Below are positions 20,614-32,294 of a stretch of DNA of 64,000 nucleotides, piece by piece. Source of the stretch: Primulina eburnea (taxonomy: Eukaryota > Streptophyta > Magnoliopsida > Lamiales > Gesneriaceae). The number at the start of each line of letters is the position of its first letter. The first letter of the stretch is position 1. The notes beneath the pieces were generated by a model. The model made no database searches. It was not told the origin of the DNA and saw only the letters and a list, made by a program, of their open reading frames with translations. The stretch is taken from contig NC_133105.1 in NCBI RefSeq assembly GCF_022965805.1, positions 25,891,208-25,955,207 of the forward strand, given 5' to 3'. The translations under genes and the position numbers were made by a program.

Positions 20614-23303
20614 ATTTTTGAGGGTTCGGCTAGTATTTTCAAAATATTTCCAAAACGAAATATTTTTCGAGAGTGTATTTAAATTTAATGGACTTATTTT
20701 TAAGCTTATTGGGCTTAAAACCCTTTTTATTTTAATTGAGACTCATTAGCACACATTTTAATTAACCTAAACTACAATTAAACTAAACCTAACCTACCCT
20801 ACACCATTTACCCATCCCACCATCCGACAACCCCTCACTCCCTCATTATTTAGGTGGTTCAGCAGCATTTCTTCTATTAAATTGCAAGTGGTTGCTTCTG
20901 TTTCCTTTATTCTTAAAAAAAAATATAATTCCTCTGGTGCTCCTCTCTTCATTCCTCTTGCGTTGATACGTCATAAGGCACGTACTATACCAACTTTTCT
21001 GCACCATTCACGTGATATATGTCTGAAATGTTTGTATCATGCATAAGATTTTTCGATTCAACCATGTGTGTGAGATTTTCGGTTTCTATGTGTATTCAAA
21101 AATCATACGATTTTTGTTCACGTTTTCTGAAATTTTGAGTGCAAGGGCTGTTGTCTTGAACGTCTAGGGGCTGTTAGTGGAGTCAAGATGATGGCATGGG
21201 GCTCGGGTTTGTTGCTGGACGCAACAAGGTGAGATCGAGGGGATGTTTTCTTGGTTGCTCTCGGTTAGGGGCTGTGGGTAGGATAGGAGGAGATCTGGTG
21301 GTGTGATGGTTGAACCAAGGCTTGCACCAGACTCTGATGGGTCTGAGTCACAGACCATGAAGGCCAAGCCACCGCTGGAACCACCTGAACCAACGGCCGT
21401 GAGAACTAGAGGAGGGAAGCCCTGGTGGAGTGGTTTTGAGGAATTCTTTCGGTGCTGTGTTGTAGACTGCATGGGGTTGGTGGCTCGGTCATAATAGGTT
21501 CCTTAGGGTCTGTTCTAGGTCCATGTTAGGCTGGTTCATGGCTGGTACGTTGGGTTTGGCTAGTGCGTGAATTTTTGGGAAGATGAGTGTGCTAGAGTGC
21601 AAATAAGGAAGGGACCGAACTTTAGGTGGCTTTCTGGAATTTTCAGCCGTGGGTTTAGGTTCTTGGTTACATTTTTTATGAATTTTAAGTGTTTGTAAGA
21701 TATGGTAAAAAGTTTGGGAAAATTCGGTTAAGTTTCGAGTCGATTCGGGTTAAAACCGAGACACCGGTTCAAGTTTTAAAACGAATTGGTTAACTATGAA
21801 ATGGGCTCAAGTTTACATCTAAGAACGATTATAAATATGTTTTGGGACATTTTTAGGAGTTTGGTAAGATTCGGATAAAAATAATGAGTTTTGGAATTAT
21901 TCGGAATTTAATCGCCGCACGAAAGGGTAATTAAAGAATTAATTGAAACGTCTAGATTTAAGCTTAATAAAATTATGAAAAATTATATTTAAGCTCAAAT
22001 AATTATTGGAAGTCTAATTTTTCTAATTTGGGAATTTTATGCTAAGGTTTAGTTTAATTCGGGATTAAAGTGTATTAATATGTTATATTTAATGATTAAT
22101 TTAAAATTCAAAGATTAAAGCCAAATAAAAATATGAGAAAATTCATGTAGGCTTAAATAATTATTTCGGACATGTTAGAGTCAATGAAATTAAGAAAATG
22201 TCAAAAACGTGAAATTTTACGTCTAGAGGCAAAATGGTCATTTTTCACCCGGGGTGAGATGTTGGTCCTGGCAGCGCCCTGAGCACAAATTATGATATTT
22301 CATCAAGTTTATGATATTTATGAAATTATGATAAATACGGTGCATGCTTGGTTTAAAGGAAAAATTACATATATGCATGATTTTATTAAGTGATGATATG
22401 ATGACACGTTTTGAAGGAAGTGATTTAGTTGTGACTAATACGATGACACGATGACATGATGATATGATTGGAGATATCATGAGGGAAAAGGCCCCAGAGG
22501 GAGCCCGTTTACGGGAGAAGGCCCCAGAGGGAGCCCGACGATTGTATTTCCATTGACATGATATGATGATATGATAGGCTAGGGCTCAGTTGACGGGTGA
22601 GAGTGTCGCTGATGTCCCCGCCGACCGGTACCATGGTTACACGTAGATGGATCCATCGACTGACATGATGACATGATGATACGAAATTCACAGCTAATGA
22701 ACTGAATTCAATTAAAAAATTGTATACGTATATGATGACATGCTTTAATACGATATGATTTTGAACGATACGATTACGTATATGATAACATGAGATGACA
22801 TGCTTTGACACGACATGATTTTATACGACACGTTTATGTTCATGTTTTAAGATCATGAAAGATATGTTGAGTATGATACTTTTCACTGCTGTGTGCCTGT
22901 ATATGTACTTGTTATTCCTGGTACAGGTGTGCTGAGTCTTTAGACTCACTAGGCGTGTGTGATGCAGGTGAGCTTCATGATGAGGAGACTGGAGGTGCCG
23001 AACTCTGAGTAGGCAGTCCTGGTGTGGTGACGCGACCCGAGGACCACATGTTTTCCGTATTTGATTATGAGTGTTGTGAGGATATGAATGTTTTTATATG
23101 TTGATGATTTTAAGATTTTTATTTGTTAACGTTTACGTATGATTCTGGATAAGTTTATGATTATTGATAAAATTGGTTATTTTAATCGGCGCTATTTTTT
23201 TATGGTTAAATATTTAAGATCATTTTTAAATATTATTTTGGAAATGTGAGTTTTTTTTTAAAAATGAAATTAAATTTCACTTTAAAAATGAGTAGACGTT
23301 ACA
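20614..23303 (+). mobile_element. LTR G, 5'-truncated in the window by chromovirus C
   Basis: A 2690-bp non-coding stretch ending GACGTTACA. It shares with LTR P the palindrome TGAGTCT-TT-AGACTCA (22933-22948), a following GCAGGTGAG and GATGAGGAGAC.GGAGGTG block, and the terminal ...GTTACA. Its right end abuts the middle of E's LTR, so it inserted there; its left end is displaced by C and lies outside the window. Two short frames around 21164-21494 face each other and look like chance. It also holds a twice-repeated GGCCCCAGAGGGAGCCCG (22491-22540) and degenerate GATGATATGACACG repeats (about 22390-22850). Whether it is a solo LTR or part of a full element cannot be told here. Confidence 0.65.
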
Positions 23304-23443
23304 ATAATGGACGTTGCATCAGAGCATTAAAGACAAAGCGCTCCAGAAGGGCAGTCAAAAAGACGAGACACAAAGTCCAAGGAGCCGATTCAAATTGCAA
23401 CGGATACATTAATGAGTCTCACTGAACGATCGAACTTCGCGCC

Positions 23444-23451
23444 TATAAATA
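23444..23451 (+). promoter_or_regulatory. Putative TATA box of LTR E
   Basis: TATAAATA within CGCCTATAAATAGAAGAG; the same sequence is in the 3' LTR near 28038-28055. Confidence 0.5.
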
Positions 23452-24189
23452 GAAGAGAAGATCAGTGAAGACTCGGCGAGAAGAAGCAGAAGAAAAAGAA
23501 TGACATACAAAGCAAAAAGCTTCTTCAAGAGAGAAAAGAAATGGCACGCTCAGTTGCATATCAACTTTCAGAAGCACTTAAGCCCAGAGGGAACTCTTCA
23601 TCGTTGTATCAACTTAGAATAGAAGCCACTTTCCCTCAGTGTGTGAGAACATCATTGATCAGTTCTTACACACAAATTCTCTTAACCACTCAAATACAGT
23701 TTTGCACAAAGACGCTTGTGTATGTAGTCTTTCTCACATAGACGTTAAAGAAATTTTGACTGAAAGATGTTGTCTTCAGTCTAGTCTAGGAGTTCAGTTA
23801 AGGTAGTGGGTAAGTCTTAAGCTGGGTGGGTTTGTATAAGTTGTTGTATAGATCAAAGTCTTCTAGTGAATCCTACCCGAGGTGGTAGAAGGGGTGACGC
23901 CGGAGCAATTGAAGTCTCCAATCATCCATAAACATATCTTGTGTATTTAACATTTTAACTATTGTTTTCAAATTGATTTAACTAGTTAGAGCATCCGTTG
24001 GTTTAGTTCTCGTCATAACTGAATTAATGAATGCAAAAACTAATCTAGTATTTTGGTTATTCAGTTACACAAGATATACAAATATATCGGTGTTTCTTAA
24101 CGAATGATTATTTCGAGTGCTTTCCGCTTGGTTCTATACAAAACTCGATCTAATTCATCGGTGTAAACATTCTTAGAACACGAGCTATT

Positions 24190-24194
24190 GCAGC
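24190..24194. repeat. Target-site duplication of solo LTR F, left copy (GCAGC)
   Basis: GCAGC here and at 26325-26329. The intact 3' LTR of E has a single GCAGC at the matching place. Confidence 0.9.
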
Positions 24195-24478
24195 TGTGGG
24201 GACCCTGGACGCTAATCAAGTTCTTAATCGTCATTGGGACTAATTAATCAATTATAAAACAGGGTCTAAATTTTTTTTTAAAAATACAAAGCGGAACGTA
24301 GTGAAATAAAACATATATACATCTCAGTATAAAAGTACATGTCTTGTACTACATACATTTAATCAACTAAGGTTTAACAACTAATATCAAGTGTCTAACC
24401 CTATCTCTAATCCAAGTCCGGAGCCTCCACGCTATCTAATCTTCTCTCATCCTCTTCTTGACCCTGATCCAGCCCCAC

Positions 24479-24513
24479 CTGTTGTCATGCACACATACAA
24501 AACAAGACAACAG
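24479..24513 (-). promoter_or_regulatory. Conserved hairpin in LTR F
   Basis: CTGTTGTC at 24479-24486 pairs with GACAACAG at 24506-24513. Confidence 0.55.
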
Positions 24514-24842
24514 CCGGATAACTCCGGTGAGAAATACATCCCAGTATAAACAATGTATACATGCAATCATATAAAAACATATACAAAAGCATATATCAGT
24601 TATCATTAACATGTAGCAATTCAACAAACATGAATGATATAAAGCTGTAAATCAACATGTCATATCAGACTCAACTCAACCGATGCGTCGTCTCAGACTC
24701 AACTCAACTGACGCGTCGTCTCAGACTCGACTCAACGCTATCCTAGGGATCCCGATGTCTGAATATAGGTAATTATATCAAATCTCAGTCGATAGGAATG
24801 AATCAATCCCTAAACGGCATCGATATAATTCATATATCAGTG

Positions 24843-25075
24843 TCTGGGCGAATCAGCCGCAGAATTGACGAATCAGTCAAGAATTAGGCGAATCAGCCAA
24901 TAACCAGACGAATCAGCCTGTAATTAAGCGAATCAGCTTAAGTTTAGATGAATCAGTCCATAACCAGACGAATCAGCCGGTGACTAGGCGAATCAGCCAA
25001 TGACTCAATGACTCAGTAATCAATACATGCATTCAATATCTAAGCAAATCAATCAATGACTAGCGAATCAGCAGT
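24843..25075 (-). repeat. Tandem GATTCG-containing short repeats in LTR F
   Basis: Repeated GCGAATCAGCC / GACGAATCAGTC units, the counterpart of those in D and H. Confidence 0.75.
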
Positions 25076-25796
25076 CATTACATGCAGTGGCTATAAATCA
25101 ATAGACTACAATCATAAGTCTCATCAATTGCAAATATCAATGCAATAAATGACAGTATGTGATTTAGGGAGACTCGAGTCAAACCTCACTCGAGTTGTGC
25201 AATCCCAACTCAACATTAATTTATACCTTTCTTTCTGATACTCTGACTCTGTCGAAGTCTCGAACTCAAATCTGTCAATACTCACTCTGACAATAACAAT
25301 ATCGAGGGTACAATATCAATACACCATTCAATCAATACTGGATATAATCAGAATTCAATCAAATTCTGTTTCAACAACATAACGTCATAGTCTCAATATA
25401 CCCAGCATTATCATCTCAGTCAGATATTAATTCTAACATCTCATATTCGATAACAAGTCCATTCTGATATCAAATCTCAATCAACTCAACTCCAAAAATC
25501 ATAATAATTTCATATGGTATCTGTTCGTCAATCCAGTTTCAATTATACGATGTCTAACATGCCAAGCACATCATATATGAATCATATCAGATTCTAACAA
25601 TACCATAATTTCAAAGCATATCAAAACGTAGCAAAACTTACGTCCAGTTGTAGCCTACGTCGATAGGAACACAGTACCGCAGTCGGATTCAAAATCGGAC
25701 GGACGGATTTCTCACAAAAGGCGTAAGGATTTTTCAATTCTTTTCTCAAACCTTTTCTCGATTTCCTCTTTCTGATTCTGAAGAATTCGTGCCTCT

Positions 25797-25812
25797 ATAT
25801 ATATATATACAT
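25797..25812 (-). promoter_or_regulatory. Putative TATA region of LTR F
   Basis: (TA)n of about 16 bp, about 50 bp downstream in sense of the palindrome array. Confidence 0.45.
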
Positions 25813-25862
25813 ACACGAACGCATGTAAGGCAAGTGGCTCGCCCCTTTGTGCTGCACGTCTC

Positions 25863-26152
25863 GCGCATATGCGCGACATCATCGGCGCTTATGCGCGAGA
25901 CTACAATCTCTCCGCGCGTGTGTCTCGGCAGCTTCCGCGCATATGCGCGCCTCCAGTCCGCGCATGTGCGCCAATTGTTCTGCCATGCTCGCGCATGTGC
26001 GCCGTTCCCGTCGCGCATATGCGCCAATCTCTCTGGAGTTCTCCCTAGGCATTTCACCTACCTCGCGCACATGCGCGCCCTGTCTCGCGCATATGCGCGA
26101 GAGGTTCTGGACAATCCGCGCATGTGCGCGCTTACACGCCGCGCATGTGCGC
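25863..26152 (-). repeat. Ten-palindrome array in LTR F
   Basis: GCGCATATGCGC-like copies start at 25863, 25885, 25937, 25960, 25991, 26013, 26065, 26087, 26118 and 26141. Steps are 22, 52, 23, 31, 22, 52, 22, 31, 23, so a 53-bp unit with two sites and occasional loss of one. Confidence 0.9.
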
Positions 26153-26324
26153 AAATGCACACCCTCGCACATATATTCCGCGTCGGTTTTCGTCTTTCCC
26201 GGTCCACTCCGTTCCGTCTATAATCATATCAATCAATCAATAAATCATCCCAGATTAATCTAAGATTACGGTAATTATACCCAAATCATTTCAGATTACC
26301 GTAATCAAATTCTCGGGACTTAAA

Positions 26325-26384
26325 GCAGCTCTTGGAGAATATTTTGTTTGAAGCACCTCAAGGTGCTCTGCAATAGATCCTTCA
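26325..26384 (+). repeat. 5' LTR of element E, 3' end
   Basis: Begins with the second GCAGC duplication of F, then matches the last 60 bases of E's 3' LTR, ending GATCCTTCA. Confidence 0.85.
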
Positions 26385-27416
26385 ATTGGTATCAGAGCTA
26401 GTTGTTCTAAGAAGGTCATTTGAAAAATTATATTTTAAAATTTTTTTAAAATGTTATTTAAAATGGATTTCAAAATCCTCTTAAATATTTTATGCGTTTG
26501 TTATGAGGAGAGAGAAGGTTCCTAGCTCAGCAACTACCATTGTAGCCACTTCTCTCGACTCATTAACTTTGTTGTTTTAAGTAGCTTGCAGGGTTTAGAG
26601 TTCAACTGACAGCAATTCAACTAAACTGCTCTAAAGACAAAATTTCAGTTTCAAGTCTACCGGTCCAACTGATCAACAAACGAAACCCAACTACCAGCTG
26701 AAACTGATGAGTTAAGTGGAGCTTAATCATCAGCAGTACCGCCGCTTCATTGCCATGTCAGATTAATTACAGATGGTCAATGTGGTCCAGCGCCAATTGA
26801 GTCCAGTTTGAGTCAGCTCGACCAATTAGCCAGCACAAAGATCAAGTCCAAGGCAAATTAATTGATCTTCTGGAAAAAGAAACTCAAAATCTTTGCAGCA
26901 TTCGAAGTATTCAAGGCCACCAGTTGTTAGTATATTCAGTTCTATTATGTGTAAAATAACTGATGTTGGATGTTATTTAAAGTCTGCTAGTGGAGTAACA
27001 ATTTCCCTTACATTGGTTGATATACGCAGATATATAATACAAGGGACGCTTATTTGTTTAAATAAATATCTTGTTCATCCAGTTAGCATTTACATAACTG
27101 AACTGTTAAGATTTGTTGCCTAAAGTGCTTGATTGATACTAAAACCTCATTAATCGCGTAAAATGATTATATTTGAAGGGGAGTTTTTAATTCAGTCTCT
27201 GAGGGGGAGTTTTGTTTAGAATTATCCCTAGAACTGAAAAATTGTTTTCAAATTATTTCATTCAATTGTTAAGGGAGAACATTTTTTTCTGCTATTCCTT
27301 GAACTGAAAAACTTTCCTTTAAAAGCTTTTCTTCATTTCTTTGATTCTCTCAAAGGAGAGAATTTCCTTTTAGCTTTAAATTGTTCAAGTTTTGTGATCA
27401 TCAAAAAAAGGGAGAT
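26385..27416 (+). mobile_element. Core of copia-like element E, without coding capacity
   Basis: The primer site TGGTATCAGAGC (initiator tRNA-Met, 26387-26398) follows the LTR by two bases, as in Ty1/copia. About 1 kb later the core ends in the purine tract AAAAAAAGGGAGAT (27403-27416) before the 3' LTR. Between them I see no gag, protease, integrase or RT. Two GAGGGGGAGT-like stretches near 27180-27210 resemble the 3' untranslated part of copia elements. So E either lost its genes by an internal deletion or is a non-autonomous LARD-like derivative. The 76-codon frame at 26893-27123 matches nothing I recognise. Confidence 0.7.
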
Positions 27417-28801
27417 TGTTGGAAAATTTCATGTTCGCAATCTTAATTTGATGTTAACAAAACTAGCTACTTTGTTTCTAATGATTTAGTTTAGTGCGCA
27501 TGTAGCTAGGAACTGATCACTTAAGCGAGGTAAAATTGAATTTGTCGAAGACACCAACTAAAAGTATCAACTGATCAACCAAACTGAACCAGTTCAATTG
27601 ATGTATCGTAAAAGAGTTCAACTGATTGTTCAATTGATAGGTGGTTCAACAGGAGAACCTCAGAAGCTCGACCAGCTGAAAGAGTGTTCAACTGATGAAC
27701 AACCCAACTGAAGATCAGTTCAACTGAACAAGAGAGAAATAAGTTCAACTGACGAGTCAACTGATTTCAACAGCCCAACTGAAGACCAATTCAACTTACC
27801 AGTTCAGAACATCAGTTTGGAGCAATCAGTTGCAAATCAAGACAAGCTGATTCAAGTGGAATCTAGTTGTGCGCAAAGGTACAAAACATTTGTCCAGTCA
27901 AAGGACAATAATGGACATTGCATCACAACATTAAAGACAATGCGCTCCAAAGGGGTAGTCAAAAAGACGAGACACAAAGTCCAAGGAGCCGACAACATAT
28001 ACATTAATAAGTGTCACTAAACGATTGAACTTCGCGCCTATAAATAGAAGAGAAGATCAGTGAAGACTCAACAAGAAGAAGCAGAAGAAAAAGAACGATA
28101 TATAAAACAAAAAGATTCTTCAAGAGAGAAAAAAGGGCACGCTCAGTTGCATATCAACTTTCAGAAGTACTTAAGTCCAGAGGAAACTCTTCATCGTTGT
28201 ATCAGCTTAGAATAGAAGCCACTTTCTCTCAGTGTGTGAAAACATCTTTGTCCAGTTCTTACACACAAATTCTCTCAACCACTCAAATACAGTCTTGCAC
28301 AAAGACGTTAAACTTGTGTATGTAGTCTTCCTCACATAGACGTTAAAGAAGTGTTGACTGGAAGGTGCTGCCTTCAGTCTAGTCTAGGAGTTCAGTTAAG
28401 GTAGTGGGTAAGTCCTAAGTTGGGTGGGTTTGTACAAGTTGTTGTATAGATCAAAGTTTTCTAGTTAATCCTACCAAAGGTGGTACAAGAGGTGACGTAG
28501 GAGCAGTTGAAGTCTCCGAACATTCATAAACATATCTTGTGTATTTAATTTTTTAACTATTGTTTTCAAACTGAACTAATGAATGCAAAAACTAATCTAG
28601 TATTTTGGTTATTCAGTTACACAAGATATACAAATATATCGGTGTTTCTTAACGAAGGATTATTTCGAGTGTTTTCCGCTTGGTTCTATACAAAACTTGA
28701 TCTAATTCATCGGTGTAAACATTCTTAGAACACGAGATATTGCAGCTCTTGGAGAATATTTTGTTTGAAGCACCTCAAGGTGCTCTGCAATGGATCCTTC
28801 A
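27417..28801 (+). repeat. 3' LTR of element E (1385 bp)
   Basis: Starts TGTTGGAAAATTTC and ends GGATCCTTCA. It has a TATAAATAG box near 28040. The only full copy of this LTR in the window. The first part is rich in CAACTGA / GTTCAACTGA motifs. About 45 bp present in the 5' LTR near 23970-24020 are absent at 28565-28580. Confidence 0.85.
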
Positions 28802-29650
28802 GGGGTGAATAAACTCTTTAAAAATATTTTCTTTTGAAAATCGGTTTTCAAACGTTTTTAGGCGGTTGAAAATTTTTTTTGAACGGTTATAAATATTAAC
28901 CACTTGAAAAGTGCATAAAACATTTCACAATTTCTAATGATAGCTTCAACTGCTTGTATGTCTTGTTAACAAGAGACGGTTCGAAAAGTAAGTGCACGCG
29001 AAAAGTAAAGACGCAAGATTTTTATGGATGTTCGGAGATAAAAACTCCTACGTCACTCCTTCTTCCTCTTTAGGAAAGACTCCACTAAAAGATTTTGACT
29101 TTACAAGTTTTTTGAACAGCCCAATCCAATCAGGTCTTATCACACTGCTTGTTTTGTAACTCTTAGTGATCACCTTACACTTCTGTATTTTAAGAACCCT
29201 CCGTTCAGTAGACAACACAATCAATCAAAGACACACTGTATGTTTCGAGTGGCACGAAATTGATCCTTGAATGATAAGATATCTTTCTGCTGACTGCGTG
29301 ATTAATGAGCGATGAAGTATATGAACTTTAAGAATGCTCATATATTTGAGTATGCACGCTTCAGTTGTATGTCAATCGCGTGGTTGGAAAGCTTAAGATT
29401 GATCGAACTTCTATCTGCATTCTTCAGCTCTTCTTTTATAAGCTATCATACCAACGGTCGAAAAAGATACATAATATAAACCTATAGCGTTGAAATAATT
29501 TGTCACTATCAGCTGCAATTTCATTAAATGTTCTTCAGCAAATCATTTAATGTTCTCTTTGCTTGCACAACTTTGAATCCCGTTCCTTGAAGAGTTTCTG
29601 TTGAGCATCCTTTTACGGCAATTGTTATTAACATCAGAACTTGTAGGAAT
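28802..29650 (-). repeat. Degraded minus-oriented copia-like LTR
   Basis: The segment around 29020-29150 resembles the reverse complement of E's LTR (TGGATGTTCGGAGAT, then CTCCTACGTCACTCCTTCT). Its left edge GGGGTGAATAAAC coincides with the end of E. Ends are approximate and no duplication was found. Coding is absent. Confidence 0.45.
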
Positions 29651-31912
29651 ACAAATTTAAGGGGTGTGAATTTACAATAAACCAGACTCTCTTTAAATAA
29701 TTATTAAATAAATAAAATTAAAATGTAAAATATCATAACATATACCTAGCAAATTGATCATGACTCTCGATCATCCTTTTACCATATAATATGAAATATT
29801 ATATTAAACACATAATATCACATCTACCAATCATGTATCTAGTAAATTTATCACTAACCGTAATAATTAAAAATACATTAACAAATAAAATAAGAATTTT
29901 TATTTAATTTTAATAAATTTATTAATAATTAAATTTTAAAATTTTATTTTACTATAAATAACTAAAATCCAATTTTGTTTATTTATTTTAAAAGAAAAAT
30001 CCTTGATTTTATCAAAAAAATATTTTCAAGGGTAAATTTGATCAAAATTTCATAAAATATAAATTTGGCCCATGATTTTTCAAAAATTAGGAAATCACAC
30101 TTGAGCCCGATACCATATCGATCCCGTGGGCTAAAGATTTCTCGAGTCCAAATTGGGCATTCCTAGCCCTTGCGCCCCCACTGCTTGAACTCATCGGGCA
30201 ACAACGAAGGCTAGGCTATTCCCGATGGTAGGTTTGTGCGAATAGCCATGCCCATGCCCATTTTTATGTTTGAAAATGTTCAGTGCCATACTGCCCGCAA
30301 AGGGGGTTGTGAATTTTAAATAATGAAAACAAAGAATCCTAATTCAAGTGGGATTCTTGATGTGATCACGAATTAAAGTCTATTGATATTTCATTAAAGA
30401 TTATATGAAATAAAACAACTTTTGTACACAAAATTTTCCTCTTTCTCTCCTCCCTGAAAGTAATTTTCGACCACTTCAAGTCTTTAAAAGAAAAATTTAG
30501 GCCACCTTAAACCACTGCACCGCCACACCTCCGCCGGATTTTTGAATTCCGGTGACCTATTATCGACGCAAAATCTAATGTGATCTATATGAAGAGTGAA
30601 TTCCCGAGTTGTAGACTTGATTAGATGATCAAAGGAGGAAGATCTGTTCGTGGGGAATTACAAAAAAAATTATCTCCGCTTAAAATTCTAAATAGTTTGG
30701 TGTCCATTGTTTAGAACACAAAGTAAATATTCTTAACGCCCTATGAGTGTTTTGATTTCATACGATGCCAAAGGAACTTTATGAACGTCTAAAAAAAAAA
30801 ACTTTCGCTGCGTCTTAGTTGCGAGAAAATGGTACTTAAATATTCATTTCTTATGAATGATAGTGACCGAGCTGGATGAACCCGGGTTGGATGGTCTACA
30901 CACTTGGAAACAAAAGACTTTGATGGGGCTCTAGAAGTATTTTTGACGTGGTAACTACAACACTCAAGTCAGTGAAGTTTTCATGCAAAGGAAAGAAAGT
31001 GCTTTTAAGTGAATATAGATAGTGTTTGTGAGTATGAAAGGTAAGCTCTCTTATTTTATCTCTGCTTATAGGGTACACTAGTAGTGATTGCTCTGAAATG
31101 CTCAGGTAATGGCCACGATGTGAGGACGTGGCCCACGTCTTTGCTTCAGCATGACCTAAGAACGTGAAGAGGAACAAGCCCTATGATTATCGGTGAATAT
31201 GGTCCATGATCAATTGACTTTGTCTTCTTGTGTTAATCAATTGAGGCCACGAGCCCGAGCTTATACAAGTTAGTAGTAGTCTGATAGGTTTCTTGCGTTG
31301 ATGCATACCCTGGGTGCTTTAAACAGTGTGTTCTTTCTATACGTGGGCTGGGTTCCACCTGTTCTCCTCTTGACTTCTTGGGACCAAGTCTGAACTAAAC
31401 CTGCTTTTTTCCTTTTTCCGTAGAACCCGGGTCCTTTCCAGGGCATATATATTTTGTTATATCGGATTTTGGTCTATATAATCTCGTCACTCAAATAATA
31501 ACATCACATTGTTCTTTTTTTAACTAGCTTTGTTAGCTAGAGTACACTAGCTAGTAGTTAAGAAATAGTCAAATAAAATATATGATTTTTACTAAATCAA
31601 ATTAAATAAACACTTATCGGCAATGTCTTCAGCACCCCGATAGGTCATATCGTTGAAAAAAATAGGCAATCAAAATTTTTTATAAAAGAAAAAAGAAACA
31701 TTTTTCAAAAAAAGTAAATGAAACTTGTGTATTTTAACGTCAATCCACTTATTTTTTTAATAAACCGTAAACATTTACAAATAAATAATATGTACAACTA
31801 AAGTTCTACATAAGCGCCATGTAATTTGAATGTCATCAAAAGTTGCATTTTTTTCAAAAAAATATATATTTGAATTTTACAATATTTTTTTTTTGAAAGA
31901 TAAGACTGCTAA
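29651..31912. other. AT-rich stretch without a recognisable gene
   Basis: 29660-30060 is very AT-rich. 30070-30720 has a more complex composition and could be an LTR remnant (a CAGTGCCATACTGCCC region, then a CT-rich run). 30840-31440 contains CTCAAGTCAGTGAAG and two CCCGGGT motifs of a kind seen in some gypsy LTRs. None of these could be paired with another copy here. The 93-codon minus frame at 30896-31177 is probably chance. Confidence 0.4.
31908..31912. repeat. Target-site duplication of solo LTR H, left copy (GCTAA)
   Basis: GCTAA at 31908-31912 and again at 33989-33993. Confidence 0.95.
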
Positions 31913-32049
31913 TGTAATGCCCAAGAATTTGATTAACGTAATCTGAGATGATTAAAGTAATCTGATATGATTATAGATGCATTATGCCGAGACCGAACAG
32001 GGCCAAGTAGATGAATTATATGAATCACACAATTTTGGACAGAACTAGT

Positions 32050-32230
32050 GGCGCCCGAGCGGTAGTTTTTGACCGCCCGAGCGCCATTGTTCAAACAAGA
32101 ATGTGTTTCGGGTAGAAGATGTGGCGCCCGAGCGGTAGAATATTACCGCCCGAGCGCCAAAGTATAATAAGATAGGTATCCGGACAGAAAGTGCCGCGCT
32201 CGAGCGGTACTTTCTTACCGCTCGAGCGCG
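32050..32230 (+). repeat. Triple 36-bp GC hairpin array in LTR H
   Basis: Units at 32050-32085, 32123-32158 and 32195-32230. Two contain CGCCCGAGCG twice, 22 bp apart. The third is a perfect 15-bp stem with arms CGCGCTCGAGCGGTA and TACCGCTCGAGCGCG around six bases. Confidence 0.9.
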
Positions 32231-32275
32231 AGGCATGCGAAACGAAAATTTGACGTTTGGCTTGTTGCATGTTAC

Positions 32276-32294
32276 GTGTATATATATATATATA
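32276..32294 (+). promoter_or_regulatory. Putative TATA region of LTR H
   Basis: GTATATATATATATATA about 45 bp after the hairpin array. Confidence 0.45.

Larger units (their letters stand above)
23304..24194 (+). repeat. 5' LTR of element E, middle part
   Basis: Matches the 3' LTR of E from about 27907 onward (for example the ACAAAGTCCAAGGAGCCGA and GCGCCTATAAATAGAAGAG blocks). The start of this LTR is missing because G inserted at 23303/23304, and the end continues at 26325 after solo LTR F. Compared with the 3' LTR it has about 45 extra bases near 23970-24020. CTATAAATAG at 23443-23452 is a good TATA box. Confidence 0.85.
24195..26324 (-). mobile_element. Solo LTR F (2130 bp), same family as D and H
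   Basis: Plus-strand start TGTGGGGACC; the end is GGGACTTAAA where the family has TTACA, so the terminal C is mutated. Perfect GCAGC duplications flank it inside E's 5' LTR. It carries the hairpin (24479-24513), the GATTCG array, a short TATA stretch (25797-25812) and ten palindromes (25863-26152). No internal coding remains. Confidence 0.92.

Noticed and set aside
21164..21494. Facing frames of 102 and 63 codons in LTR G
   Set aside because: Antisense to each other, no domain, lying in non-coding LTR DNA.
30896..31177. 93-codon minus-strand frame
   Set aside because: No recognisable domain and low complexity nearby; probably chance or an LTR relic.
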